Notes: generated from the letters alone by a model not told the origin. Shown: positions 23,700-36,483, numbered from the stretch's first letter. The stretch: DNA of 64,000 bases from Haemonchus contortus (GCA_000469685.2 LS997567.1:8938374-9002373), one strand, 5' to 3'. Program-made: numbers and translations.

Positions 23700-26110
23700 T
23701 CACCCCCCCATGCTCGTCTGTGCTCTGATGGACCTCCTCTATGCTTGTTCCCGAGATTTCAACTACAATACCAGTGTGAATATCTCCTCAGTGCCTCTTT
23801 TCCCGCAATAGGCACGAAACTCCGCAAACGTGAAGGGGGACCATTATCCGGAATTAACTGTTCGGGCAACCCATGTCTGCTGAAAACTTCCTTCAGTTTT
23901 ATATTGTTTTCGCGGCCTTTGTGGTTCCCATCTTATTCATTTCTTGCCATTTAGACTTAGCGTCTACCACCACCAACGTCCCCCGCTTTTCTTACCAAAA
24001 TCTATGTACAGCCTTTGCTACACTTTCTCCGTTTCTTCCCATTGGTGTAACGGTACTACCCATTACTACTACTACCTACTACTTCACTGGATCTCTACCC
24101 ATTACTGCCCATGTGCTGCACTTCTTTGCTACCTCCTCTACCGCTTTATCCATACCTGGGAACCACATTTTAGTTCTCGCCAAGCTAATCATCCTAATCC
24201 TACCATAGTGGCTATTATGCAACATTTTCAGCACTACCTGCCAAAACTTCTTGGGGATAACCACCCCATATCCCCACAATATGCCCCCATTGTGGATTGA
24301 TAAGGCTGCCCTCTTCACAGCATATGGCTTTAGCACATCATTCTTGACCTTAACCGGCCAACCTTTCTGCATACAATTAACCACCATCTGTAGTAGGGCG
24401 TCTTCTTTTGTGGCCTTGGCTAACTGGGCCTCTGTTACAGGGAGATCTTCCACTGTTTCTTCGGCCATTTGCTAAACAAACATACAGTTCATTTATCACC
24501 ATTTCAGCACTAGGCAACTTTTTCGGGTCGGGTAACCTTAATAACCCGTCCGCGTTGCCAAACTCGGACGTCCTTCTATAGTCAATTTCAAACGAATATT
24601 ATAGCATGAGCCTCAGTGCTCATATATACAGCCTCTTGGCCGCTATCACCGGCAATCCTTGTTTAGGACCGAATATCCTCCCTAACGGCTGCTGGTCCGT
24701 TAGCAGCATGAATCGACGACCATAAAGGGACTGGTTCAATTTTTCAACTCCATATACTATTCCCAACGCCTCCTTCTCGACTTGGGCGTAATTGCGTTCC
24801 TGTTTTGTCAAGGAACGCGATGCAAATGGAACTACTTTCTCATTTTTACTTTTCATCATATCTATGGCATAATACTGCTCCAATACCATATTCTAAGGCA
24901 TCAGTAGCCAATAATACCGGGACACCTGTAATATAAAGCGCCAACGTATCGGCAGCCGTAAGCCTTTCACGTACTCGACTGGAGGCTATTTCTTCTTAAA
25001 CGTCCCATTTCCAGAACACCCTTTCTTCGCAAACTATTCAACGGCGCTGCTAGCGTTGCTAGTCTCGGGATAAATTTGCCGTAATATTGGATCATGCCTA
25101 AGTAAGACTCTAATTCTTTTAAACTTTTAGGCTACGGCGTGTTCAATATCGCCTTCAACTTATTTGGAGACGGTTTGTTGCCTTTCTCATCGACTACATG
25201 GCCTGAGAACTCCATCCCCTCTTTGAAGAACTTGCACTTCTCCCTTCTCAAACGAAAACCGGCCTCATTTAGCCTGTTCAAGACTTTTTCAAGTCTTTCC
25301 AAGTGCTTGTCATCCGGACCCAATACTGTAATATCGTCCAGATAAATCAAAACTCCCTCTATTCCCGCCAGCGTTTCTTACATTATCCGCTGGAACATCG
25401 CTGGTGCGGACGCGATTCCGAACGGAATCCGCGTATACTGAAATGATCCCTTATGCGTGTTGATGGCAGTGTATTCCCTTGAGCTTTCCTCCAGCTCTAT
25501 CTGTATATACGCACCCGAGAGGTCAGCTTTTGAGAACTTCTTGCCGCTGTGCAACATGTGAAATACATACATAAGTTGTCTGGCCTAGGCAATGGTCACT
25601 GACTTATATCTAACTGCGGGTTTAGATCTTATAAACGCCGCAAATCCTTATTTTCAAGCCTGGTTTGGGCACAACTACCGGCGGCGTCGCCCGCCTACTA
25701 TGCTCCACCCTTTTTATGGCACCATTCCGTACCATTTTTTCCAACTTAGCTCAACTTTAGGCCTCAACGCGATAGGAACTGATCTGAATCTGAAAAACCT
25801 GGGCACAATTGCCTCATTTTCAAATTTGAGCTCGGCTCGTGAAGTTGTGCACTTGCCGAAACCCTTCAGGAATAACCTCTCATTATTATTCATTGTACAC
25901 ACCAACTCCTTTTTAACTGCTACTTTGGACATCTGTGCGACGCTGTGAATCATATCATAGTGTGGTCAACAGTCAATCTGCAACTTCCTTATCATGTCTC
26001 TTCCCCACAAGGAATGACTCGCCTCCCTGAAGACATGCTCATTTAGTATCGCCTCTTTTCCGGCGAACTCGAATTGCAGTGGGACTTGGTCTCGAAATAT
26101 AATCCGCTTG
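23700..26110 (-). mobile_element. Ty3/gypsy LTR retrotransposon, pol remnant
   Basis: Minus-strand pol blocks in the canonical gypsy order. A short region before the reverse transcriptase has GRDMIRKLQID (about 26010-25975). Reverse transcriptase blocks are FSKADLSGAYIQIELEE (25530) and FQYTRIPFGIASAPAMF (25440), then IYLDDITVLGPDDKHLERL (25345). RNase H has [20 protein letters not shown] (24820) and [15 protein letters not shown] (24730). The integrase zinc region is HNSHYGRIRM with WFPGMDKAVEEVAKKC (24235-24110); the second paired cysteine of the zinc knuckle is missing. The integrase core has GLPEQLIPDNGPPFTFAEF (23890). Stops and shifts separate the blocks. Gag, the protease active site and a right-hand LTR were not found, so it is a dead, truncated copy. 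Confidence 0.9.
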
Positions 26111-26536
26111 TTATCAATTGCCGCCGCTTCTGCAACTGCGGCCGGCCTAGCCGTTACTCAGTCTACTGCCATTGGCAATCTTTTACACTCACGTCCTCGG
26201 GTCCGGAATCTTCTCCCCAAAAATGGCGTCGCGCACGCCGCATCCGCAGCGTATCGCAGAATTGCGATGGAAGATCGGAGCGTGCATTTTGTGAGGTAGG
26301 GAGTCCTTCAATCATTTGGATTGGCTGGCCGCTCTCTTCGATTCCAATGCGATCTTGATCGTCGCTAATACAGGAGAAGTCATTCTAATTAATCAAGTCT
26401 AATAAACATAAAAACGAAAAAGAAACAGAAAAAAAGCGGTCAAATTTAATAAAAAAAAGTAAGGCAATCAACGAAAAATATCGCATATTATCGATCGACG
26501 TGGAGGCAGGGTGAGTACGGTAGTTGCAGTGACATT

Positions 26537-26804
26537 TGGGTACATTCACCTCGAACTGGATGAACGCGGCAAATCACGCGGGGAAATCGCGGCGATCCAA
26601 CCGACATTATCCAACCGACTTTAGTGCCTATGAATGGCGCCCAAATTTCAAGTAGAGTCGATTAGTACGCTCATTTGACCATACTAATGTACTTTTCTTC
26701 AAGTTTGCCCCTCAATGATAGGTGCCAAAATCGTCCTGAACGCCGCGAATCTCGCCGCGCCATTTGCCGCGTCCATCCAGTTCTGGGTGAATGTTCCGTC
26801 CCCC
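26537..26804. mobile_element. MITE V copy 4
   Basis: Hairpin unit with termini GGGTACATTCACC and GGGTGAATGTTCCGTCCCCC, and arms GGATGAACGCGGCAAATCAC against GCCATTTGCCGCGTCCATCC. The core is AGTAGAGTCGATTAGTA...TACTAATGTACTTTTC. Confidence 0.9.
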
Positions 26805-26805
26805 G

Positions 26806-27616
26806 GGTTACAGGGCCGTTGTCAACCAGAATTTCTCTCGCTGAGAGAATCAGACGGTGAAGCAATCTCTGCGTCTCGTGTTCACCAGCGTGAGGAGGGC
26901 GTGTCCGCTCGCTGTCCGTACTCTCCTTCAGAGCGCTCTCTCGTCAAGAGTAGACACTCGAATGGGTCCAAGAGTCGAAGAATTTTTCAGAAAGACAGAC
27001 TCCTTCCGACTAAGGAAACTTCGTATTTAGAGGTTCAAGTTGTCTGAGAGAAGGAAAGACTTGATCCTTGTCCAAATATTAACAAAACGTCTGCATGGAA
27101 CATCTACACCGAGAAAATCCATGAGCCTTGTAGAAACCCCAAGTTTGCAATCTAATTGTTACTTTGTTTTTATGGGGAACAGCGCTGAGATCAACAATAT
27201 CGTTTGAAGATCTGCAACACCATTGATTCCATCTTAACCCGACAGTGTTCACTAGGTATTACTGGTAATAAGAGGCATTGAGGAATGGCATCTTTCATAG
27301 TCCACGACCGATCGCTAGCGACTGGTCGCTCGATTGATCGCGCCACTGGTCGCTCGATCGGTCGAGGAGGCCGCGCTAGTTATGGGTGCCGCCGTGGACA
27401 GTCCCGCGCGATCAGTCGAGCGACCAGTCGAGCGACCGGTCGCTAGCGACCGGCGACCGGTCGCGCGACCGGTCGTGGACTATGAAAGATGCCAATGGCG
27501 AGCTCTTTCGTCTGCCCTCTATCCTCTCCGCGATGAGATGCCTATTTGAGGAGACGCAGAGAAAACGACAAAAACGCTGAGTCCCTACACACGCGGTTGA
27601 CAACGGTCCTGTAACC
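26806..27616. mobile_element. Inverted-repeat element Z (811 bp)
   Basis: Ends are GGTTACAGGGCCGTTGTCAA and, on the opposite strand, GGTTACAGGACCGTTGTCAA (21 of 22 identical including the next two bases). An inner inverted match TCTCTGCGTCTC follows. No transposase is seen. Palindrome W lies inside. Confidence 0.6.
27286..27494. repeat. Palindrome W built from GCGACCGGTC-like units
   Basis: A 209-base unit with perfect 25-base inverted ends (TGGCATCTTTCATAGTCCAC at the left). The interior is filled with variants of GGTCGCTCGA and GCGACCGGTCG on both arms and one GCTAGC centre per arm. It is GC-rich against its surroundings. Confidence 0.85.
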
Positions 27617-27699
27617 TGCTGCTTGCCGCAAAGGAGAATGCCGCAATCGGGGAGAAGTTCCGTCACCCGGTCCCATCTCACTCAATAGCTGACGACTAC

Positions 27700-28689
27700 C
27701 ATAAGTTATTTGCGAGAAAGTAAGAGAAGGTCTTGAAGGCTCATTCCTGGAATGGATGTGTGAAGCTCACGGGTATTATCGAAAGTTCCGAGCCTGATCA
27801 GGAAGAGAAACCCGAAAGGCCAGAAGGATATAAGTACCTAGTTCGAAACAGCATGATTGAAAAAATCATATTTATATGAACCGCTGATTGCGCGGACCTA
27901 GAACGTTCAAATTTTGTAGAAGTACAGGCGACATTAGGGGTAATACTGACAATAGGTGGTAGGACTACATTTGGTAGGGATGCAGACGGTAGGATAAGAA
28001 AGCTGTTGAGTGGTGGCACATCTTACTTTGCTTAAGTACAGGCGGCAGGTTAGGACACCGATGGTAGGCAGTAGAAAGTGAGAGAACTGGATCCCGTTCG
28101 AGTGGTCGTAGAGGTTACTCACGGAGCGGACCATGCGTGAAATGAGCGTAACTGAAAATAAGTAGTCAGGTTGAAATAAAAGAGAAATGAAAAATGTTTC
28201 TTGAACACCCAGGACTTGAGCAGGACTCTGCTTATGGCGGCCAGGGCGCGCAGGGAGTGTGTCGGGGGTTGGAGGATGTACTTCACTAAGAATCAATAGT
28301 TCCTGCTCTTTTGGACCACAGCTTCTGACCTTGGGAGAATGCGAGCGGCGAGTTAACCTTATCACAAGAAGAACAAGAGCCCGGCGTCAGCCGGGCGATC
28401 CTATTGGTTAAGAATAAGGACTTTAACATTGGCCAATCTCACTCTCGGTGCACACAAGCATTTGACCTCCATCTAGAGTCGTAAGTTTTCTGAAACTGTA
28501 TTCAGCTTGCACAATGATTTGAGGGAGCAGTTGACGTACGATTTGAAATTCGCAACATACGCGCAACAAGAGAAAACAGCATATCACTATGACTGGTTGG
28601 CAGTTGTGTTGTAATGAACAAGGGCATGAGATATTTTATTAGCTATTGTAGTAGATTCTCGGGTGTTATAATAATTTGGAAATTTACAG
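27700..28689. other. No gene recognised; possible intron upstream of the CD36 exon
   Basis: Short frames only. If the exon at 28690 belongs to an active gene, its preceding exon (cytoplasmic tail and first membrane segment) should lie in this direction, but I could not identify it. Confidence 0.4.
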
Positions 28690-28851
28690 ACAAGAAAACG
28701 ACGGACAGCTCCCCAAACCGACGTTTTACTGGTCTCGGCTACATCCAACCAAGTACTACTATTTCTTCTACTTCAATGTGACGAATCCTGACGAAATGCT
28801 GTACAATGGTGAAAAAGCTGGTTCGGTGGAAGTTGGGCCGTACGTTCGGGC
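28690..28851 (+). CDS. CD36/SR-B scavenger receptor, one internal exon
   Basis: A 162-base open exon lies between acceptor TTTACAG (last base 28689) and donor GTGAGT (first base 28852). In the single open frame it encodes QENDGQLPKPTFYWSRLHP followed by YYFFYFNVTNPDEMLYNGEK and VEVGPYVR. This is the start of the CD36-family ectodomain: an aromatic W..P-type start, FFNVTNP-like motif with an N-glycosylation sequon (NVT), GEK and the signature EVGPYV. Family members are two-pass membrane receptors for lipids and lipoproteins (SCAV proteins in Caenorhabditis). The exon has the full conserved spacing and no stops. Flanking exons were not recognised within several kilobases, so introns are long or this is an isolated gene fragment. 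Confidence 0.85.
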
Positions 28852-31150
28852 GTGAGTTATTCCTTCGAGTCAAGTTCCATCATGTATAAAACGCATCTTT
28901 GTCCATTTTAAACTATGGTAACTATACGGCGCATTCACGTATGCTTCCTTTTGTAGAAAGTTAGCAGCTTGCACCCGTTGAAAGGTTCGGATGTGAGATG
29001 AACACCATTTTGGGATTCCGGACCTTATCCCACCATGGTTTTATTATGTGATTGGTTCTCAAAAGAATTCTCCGTAGGCTTTCTTTCTCTCCTCTTGGGG
29101 AAACAAGAGAACCTTATTATTCCATGTGTTGACATGCACTGTCAAGAGAATCCCACCCATTCTGGAAAAAAGCAAAGAGGAATCAACTACAAAAAATATT
29201 GTTTAATAGTTAGAGCGATACGCGTACCAGCAGACATGTCTAGCGGGTTTTACAGAGAAAAAATTACATCAGTAGAGAATGTTTCATCATAACCTGACCT
29301 ATACTGGCTAATAAAAAGACTAGATAGGGTAAACACTCCTGGCTTTAATTGGTTTCATCTGCCGGATGCGCCGCTGCATTCGACTTCTATTCAAAATCGT
29401 AGTGGCGTACCGAATTCGCATATGACCTATACTATGAAAAGTGCAGCCGACGTTCAAAGCAGTGCTTCTGTTCCCCCGGCCGAGTCTGATACCAACAACC
29501 GACCACGGAGGGAAGGCACGATTGCCTTACGCGGTATTGATCCAGGATTGGCTGGCCACAACATGACCCCAAAATTTCTTACCCTAAAACGGTCCCTAAC
29601 GATAAATACTGCTGCTTATGTGAAAAGAATCTGTCGACAGCAGTTTCTTCCACCTCACATGTCGTTCCCCTTTCACGATCAATTGACTTTTTTGGAAATT
29701 TCGACAATATTCAGGGCTTATGGAATGTTGGAAAGAATATTTTTGACCTGAACCGCTGGACCGATCCTTTGGGAAGTGACAGCTACTGATGTTACCCCAT
29801 ATTTCAGGAATTTAGCCGTTGTTACGATGTATTCTCTTACCTTCTGAACATTCAGAAGCATGATACCAGCATCGAGCTCTGGGCCGTCTAATGCACTCCC
29901 CAGTGGGGTTGGAGTTGTCCATATAAAACTGGGCAGACCACTAACATATTCGGCTGATTACGACGTTTACCTACAGCTACGCGTACAATCCAGTTATAGC
30001 ATTGATAATCAGATAGTGCGATAATTATCCCTGATTTCTGCAAGAAGAGAGCTGCATACGAATTTTCGTAACATAACGTTATCGTTGTGGCAGAATTTGG
30101 GAAATATAGTGAAATACAGCAATAAATTGGGAACTGGGCACGATGATGTGGCAGAATCTTAGACCGTTAGATTTGTGATTCTAAGACTGTCCTCAATCTG
30201 TACAGAACCATCTGAGCACGTGCTCGCCACCACCGTCAGTCACTGGTAGTTTTCTTCTGAGCAATCAGACCTTTCCATACATTGAAGGCACAGTTCATGA
30301 TGTAAAAGGCTCTTGAGATTTCTATCAAGGTGGATCCGTGACTCTCAAAGATAGCACAAAGGTTGCTGTCGATTCGACTCAGTTAAGGTTCGAATAGGGC
30401 CGAAACCGGCTTACCCGCCTCACACACACACCAAAGCGGACGAGTTCTGACGGCGTTGTAGAGGCTGCAGAGATCACACCATTCGCGCCGAGTCGCACAT
30501 ATTGCACGCAGGCAGCTTACTGTAGTCAGCTGTATGCAGTAGCACACCATTTGGACAGGTCGTCCAATCACCCCTTCTATGTAACATTGTCGTCTCATTC
30601 TCGTCCCACCCTTGATGTTACTATTTTTCTGGAGCCTTGTATTTATCTGAGTACGCTGATTTTCGGGTTTTCTAAGATAGTTTTGCCCTACTCGGGGCTA
30701 GCAAACTCATTATAGGGATACCTCATAATTGAAGTGATTTGAGCCTTCTGAGAATCTCATTTGATATTAACCCGGATGATTACATTTGGAGCGAATCTAA
30801 CGAGACAACGGTCTTTCACGGCCAGAGTTTATGCAGATTAATTTGCTGAGGGCTTCAAATTCACGATGAAAGGGCGTCTTATTTACAGTCCATGATAATG
30901 AAACTGCTCAAACATGAGCTGTTTGAACTTATGAATGCAACTTCAAATTTATTGAAGATGCGATCATAGAAATGCATGAAGAGGCCCGAGAGTCGCTCGT
31001 CAATGAAAAATTTCATGACTATCCAAGTCTGACGGAAAATCTGTTCACCTGATGTATCTTCTTTCACGTGCTTGATAGGGGAAGCTCCGAGCTGATCATT
31101 ATTGCCTGGTGAAGTTATTCTCACTCAGTTTATTGCCTTATAAGGAGGTA
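28852..31150. other. No recognised gene; likely intronic or intergenic
   Basis: A 109-codon plus frame at 29422-29751 and an 85-codon frame at 29035-29292 show no motif. A short block at 30388-30480 resembles the reverse complement of 43525-43635 (TAACGC..CAACTCGTCCGC region) and is a minor repeat. Confidence 0.4.
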
Positions 31151-31154
31151 GTTG

Positions 31155-31425
31155 TTAAGCCAGGAGGACCGGACATGTTATGCGATATCGTGATGACCGT
31201 TGCACCGGGGATTTCACCCTCGGGACGTCAAGCAAAGGCCGAGACGGCCGCCGTCGCGATGGTCAGCCTTCTTCGTGAAGGCTCTGAACGAAAGGAGTGC
31301 TGAGCTTCGCGTGCCTGAAGCGAGGTACTGAACCACCACAACAGGGACGAGCGGAAACGTTACTGGCACCCGCTCGAGGAGATCGATTATCAACGGGACT
31401 ACAGGTGATTCAGGTGATGTGTGTG
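31155..31425 (+). mobile_element. RTE 3'-end fragment
   Basis: About 270 bases from the very 3' end of the same RTE family: GGACATGTTATGCGATATCG ([10 protein letters not shown] region), TCTGAACGAAAGGAGTG, GTTACTGGCACCCGCTCGAG, GATTATCAACGGGACTAC, then the tail AGGTGATTCAGGTGATG. A 5'-truncated insertion typical of LINEs. Confidence 0.85.
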
Positions 31426-32039
31426 GTGGAAGTGCAGCTATGCTGAGTTACTAAAGTCAAAAAGCAGCAGGCCAGACCATTGTTGAGGATAGACTCCTTT
31501 ATGTTGATCTCTGGCATATCCCTGAAGATGAGCACATACGCCAATGAAGCATCTACTCGGTTCTGTAACTCTAACAGGCATTGAGCGTGGTGCTCTAGAG
31601 GCCGCGATAGCTTGACTAATTAGATAGTACACTTATGAATTTTCCACCGCTACTATATCTCCTTCGACACTCATAAAGATAAGGGCTTTTGTACCTTGTA
31701 AGCAAACTTCACGATTGAGATGGTTTTTGATATTGCCCACTAACAATAAGACCCATCACTGGTCCTCAGGTATGCCACAATGTTCGTTGAAAACCGGCTT
31801 AAAAACCGGCTCACGCAGGGCGCAAAAAGGGTCCAAAGATCGTACTCTTCGCCGTGTATTCCAAAGTATCTCGTGAAAGCGCTGACAAAGGCAGGAACCC
31901 AAGTCGTAGTGGCTATTTGAAATGAGACTCACACTGCTCTACGTATCTCCGAGAGCTAATCTCCAATCTGCTTTCCAAATTTGTCAAACGATTCTCTGAA
32001 GAGAGTTATGAAGGTGGTTTCTGGAAAGGGATTAATGTA

Positions 32040-32450
32040 AACAAGCGCTTAAAGGCACTGTTCATGATAAAAATGATTACTGCGTTCTTCCCCTAGGAAT
32101 ACTCAGTGGCTCCAAGGGTGATGAAAAGGACCCTCGCGCGCCAAAAAAACTCGACGGTTAGGGCATAGTGGGAGCCCTGTGCCCGGCTCGCGCGGCCTTC
32201 CTGCCCCTCGGCCGATGTCACGTCAGACGAACGTCGAAGCGGTACAGTTTGCAAATTTTCGCTCTAAGACCCACACACAATCAGCTGATTGCCGAGTAAT
32301 GAGGCGATGTTTTCCTTTGATTCTTTTGCTATCTAGTATTCTTTTTCCTATTGCGATCCCTAATTTAATTTTCTACCCGAAGAGACTGGGGAAGGTGAGC
32401 TATTTTTGTTGTTATTAAGGTTTTTTTGTTAACCTACGCTTATGAAATTT
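32040..32450 (+). repeat. Repeat P, copy 1 (inside transposon Q2)
   Basis: Aligns with 57041-57430: shared blocks include AACTCGACGGTTAGGG, GGCTCGCGCGGCCT, CACAATCAGCTGAT and GAGGCGATGTTTTCCT-like text, then a T-rich stretch. The right continuation of the unit is at 35500-35630. Confidence 0.8.
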
Positions 32451-32471
32451 CGCTCACCGTAGTCAGCGATC

Positions 32472-35377
32472 TCTATCATGTACCACCTCACCGCGGTAAT
32501 AGGGTGCATAGCAATTGGTGGCCAACGGTACATATGGTCACGCAGTACGCGTTGCATGTCGTATGGGCAGCTTCTTTGTATCCCCTGCAAGGAACAAGGG
32601 AGTAACCGAGGCCAAGCAAATGGCTCAAACAGCTAAAATTGCGCCCCGTCCTGCGCACATCGGGTATGCTCCCCTACGGCAGGGAAGCCTCTATAAGAGA
32701 CCATCTAACCTCGCATGGGAATCAGGACGTCCTCGGAACCGGAATCTTGGAAATTTCCCCAAATCGCTACACATGGACTGCCTTTAAGTCTGCTCGCATA
32801 ACTTAAACTAACTAACTTAAATATGATGTTATCGCACAACAGGAAACGAAAGGCAGAACGGAAACCATTCAAAAAACGGACCACAACGGGCTGCTCACCA
32901 TCGTACCGTAAGCGGACTGCAATGTTGGTGGAGTTGGATTTCTGATCAATTCGATAATCGTCCACCTAGTAGACTCGCATAACATCGTCAGTCCACGTCC
33001 TGCTGCCCTCCGTCTGCGAACAAAAGACTGGGTTGTAATTTCTATCATTTATACATATGCACTTACCGCCGCGGCAGCAGAGGAAGAGCGAGGAGTTTTA
33101 CAGACTTTTGGAGAAGGCGATTTGAGAAGAGAAGGGAAGAGCTATCATAAATGTGCCGTAGGTGAGTTCAACGCTGTCGTGGACACGAACTGCACTGGAG
33201 ATTGGAGACTCTGACATCATGGCTTTGGCGACAGGACCGAAAATGGAGAACTAACCCTGAACCTACTATATGCTTGCCCCCTTTTCCATGGGAATTCCAT
33301 GTTTGAAAAATCAGCTGAGCAACGATGGACTTGGGAAAATCCGATCGGCCGAACGTATACGGAAATAGATCATGTTTACACTGATCGACGCTGGAGTCTA
33401 CTTGATGTATCCGTGTTGCCCTCTTTTGACAACGGCTCGGATCATCACCTAGTGCGCGCAAAAATACGGCTCAACAAGCGAGTATTCAAGCGCGACACGC
33501 ACAGGTTCGCACACTTTAAGACTCCCTCCCTTTGATACAGAGCTTCTCGAATCTGACATTGAGCTTATGATTGGCGTCTTTCAGAGGATTCCACAGAAGA
33601 TTACGAATACCTGACAAGAGGCTTGCTTAAGTGTGCAGACATTTCCCGTCGTTCACAGCCAGCCCGAATCCCGAGGTTGAATGCTCTCGCCTTCTCACTT
33701 TTGGCAAAAAGGAGAGCATCCAAATAGGATCCTAACGCCAACCCCCTGGAAAAGGTCACAGTGAACAAAGCCTGCCGTACCGCTGTCAAGTAATCTCTTC
33801 GGGAGTACAGGAGAACCAAGCTACCCAAAACAGCCGAAGCGCGATCGAGCATCAAGCGCTGCAAACGAGATCTCAACGACCAGAAAAGCTGTGATGTCGC
33901 CTCTCTTAGACAAGCGTAAAGACATCTAGAAGTTCTATGGAGAACATCGTTCAAGATTTCTACACCAAACTCTTTCGTTCGTCCATCTTTGTGCCTAAAT
34001 GCTCAATGCCGCCTTATGAAGAGCCTTCCGCTATCCTAAAATCGGAAGTGGCAAACGCGATAAGAAGCATGAAGAAAGGAACCTACAGGTTTGGGAAAAA
34101 TCCCTGTGGATTCACTCCATTCTGGAAGTACCGCTCTTCACATCCTTCTTGCAGAACACTTTAACCACTGCCACAAATTGAAAGGGTTTCCGGAGCAGTG
34201 GAAAAATCAAAATCACTCTCCTTTTCGAGAAAGGTCAGCGGGAGGACATCTCCAACTACCGCCCCATCAGCCTATTATAGGTGGTATACAAGTCGCTCAC
34301 AAAAATTCTGCTCAATCGCATGGAACGCCAATAGAGCAGACCGGATTTAGGAAAAACTTCTCGTGCATGGACAACATCCAAGCAGTCACTCAGCTTTTTG
34401 AAAGAAGCCGAGAATATCGTCTTCCTTTGGCTCTTCTTTCCGTGGATTACAAGAAGGCATTCGACTCTGTGGAGGTCAACGCCGTTTAAACGTTGAATCT
34501 CGACAGGGAAGAGAGGGGATATCCCGTCAATGGCAAAAACGTCAATAACCTCTGCTTCGCCAATGATATCGTCTTGATATCTAGCAGCACTGCTGAAATG
34601 GAAAAGATGATCAACGAACTCAATGCGGTAAGCCGGCGGATAGGCTTGGAGATGAATATGTCTAAGACGCAATTAATGGTTAGCACGTGGTGCGAGCCGA
34701 GAACAGTAAGACTGGAGGGAAAAGCTCTGCAAAGAGTTGAATCTTACGTAAATCTGGGAAAAGAGCTGAACATGATCAACAATATCACTCCGGAACTAAA
34801 CCGGAGAAGACGTGCTACATGGGCAGCTTTTGGTTCAATCCGTGAAGTGACAGACCAGGTTCAGCGTCCCAACCTCAAGACATCGATATTCAGCGCTTCA
34901 GTACTGCCAGCGATGTGTTATACGACTGAAACGTGGCCTGACAACAAAGCAATCGCCAAAACCACAAGAATTTCTCATCACGCATTAGAAAGAAGTTTTC
35001 TGGAAATCAATCGACGATAACAGTGGCAGCAAGGCTTGCGAAGTTCGAACCCAAAGGATAGATCACGTTTGAAAGATCCGCTTCAATACATGACACATTC
35101 GGAGCACCGCTGCGCCGGTCATCTACTTCGTCGAACAGATGACTGAGGGAGTCTCTGAGTCACACAGTGGCTTCCGAGAAATGAAACAAGACCATCAGGA
35201 CGTCCGCCGACTCGGTGAACCGATTCGTTTTTAAAATATTTCAAAGAAAACGGTCTACACTGCATGCATGTCGCGAAGGATCAGGCGGAATGAAGGGGCT
35301 GTCAACCCCGCTGAGAAGAGCCTCTTGCTGATGGGCCATCAAAGTATCAAAGTACAAAGTAAAGAAAAGTAAGTAGT
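32472..35377 (+). mobile_element. Second RTE-like LINE family, internally deleted
   Basis: Endonuclease blocks: CNVGGVGFLINS (about 32920), VGEFNAVVDT (33160, the GDFNA motif with D changed to E), RTYTEIDHVYTDRRW (33345) and FDNGSDHHLVRAKIR (33425). Reverse-transcriptase blocks are IRSMKKGTYR (34060), TGFRKNFSCMDNIQ (34345), LLSVDYKKAFDSVE (34440), LCFANDIVLISS (34550, where the YADD-type motif is FAND), and LNRRRRATWAAFGSIRE (34800). A deletion near 34490 removes the RQGD block. The 3' end has AAAGT-type repeats (35336-35372). TAGTCAGCGAT (left) and TAGTGAGCGAT (right) may be the target duplication. The sequence is distinct from the main RTE family here. Confidence 0.8.
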
Positions 35378-35379
35378 GA

Positions 35380-36480
35380 GCGATTCGCACCATGACCCAC
35401 ACGTACGCACTGATACACAATGTATAGCTCGTCCGAACACCCCATTCTTCATTTTTCTGGTCTCATTCTCATCCAGCCCCCCTTTTTAACGAATTTTTGA
35501 GGCCTTTTTTCACTTCGGAAACACCGATTCACTCACTTTCTTCGCCTTCATCGCACTATTTTTCACCTTATCTCCATTTTTCGACATAACCTGGATTGCA
35601 CAAAATTATCGTGAACTGTTTCTTAGAGACTGGAAGTACCAGCGTGATGTGCGAGGCAAATCGCTTCCTACCTAGATTGTGCAATATCACTACTAACTCA
35701 TTGCCTACTTATGGTATGTGCATCACTTTCTTCGGGAACTCAGGAGGAAATGACACACTGGAATATTTAGCCTAGATAGGAATGGAAAGGCTCGTGCAGT
35801 CAGCCTCTGCTAGAAGCGGCTTCCTCACAGTTGTCTTGCCTTTTCACCGATGGCCACTTATTGTCAGATCAAAAACTGTTGCTGTTGATCCAAGCCATTC
35901 GAAAAATTACTCTGCGCTCTACGATTATAGACCTAACTTTGATAAGAAACTACTAACGAGATTTCGAGGCAGGTGCATGGAACTTGGATGTCCGAGCAAC
36001 TAAAACGCTCGTTATGAGCAAGCAATTCAATATAGGGTGGCTCTCACCGACATCAATGTTGCTGGCGTGGACTGCTAAACATTTTTCAAAGTTCAGAAAT
36101 GTCACCACGGCGTATGTGCTTATGATCTCAACTTTTGCGTGCATTCTCGCGACTTTACTCTCCGCTCACTATCCTCTACTTTCAATTCCGTACTTTTGAA
36201 TTAAGATGATTTCTCTTTTGCTCTCATTTGAATTGAACGCACTGTGAATGTAGAATGGGAAGTGCAAAAAAACTGTGACTATATTGGATGATTTCGATAG
36301 GAACCGAACCACCTCAGACATCAGAAAGGCCGGAGACAATGGTAAAATCAGCATCACAGAGGTTGTTCCGTTCTCGAGCAAAACGACCCGCAAAATGGAA
36401 AAACCACATACATCAAAACAAAAACAAAATATGAGGCGTCACGCTCATCCTTGCTCCAAATCACTCTGTCAAATCGGGTG
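35380..36480. other. Interior of Q2 with repeat P continuation; no gene recognised
   Basis: Bases 35500-35630 match the end of repeat P and preserve the sequence that flanks RTE copy 5 at 57490 and 62170 (an empty site). Frames up to about 75 codons in 35780-36400 are unassigned. Confidence 0.45.
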
Positions 36481-36483
36481 TCT

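Larger units (their letters stand above)
26195..27690. repeat. Repeat Y copy 2, split by nested insertions
   Basis: Blocks at 26195-26240 and 26490-26533, then 27617-27690, are collinear with the continuous unit at 16180-16380. The roughly 1.08 kb between 26535 and 27617 (MITE V copy 4 plus element Z) is therefore inserted. Confidence 0.5.

Noticed and set aside
30350..30420. GGTTCGAAT box reminiscent of a tRNA T-arm
   Set aside because: No acceptor stem, D-arm or anticodon arm can be drawn around it.
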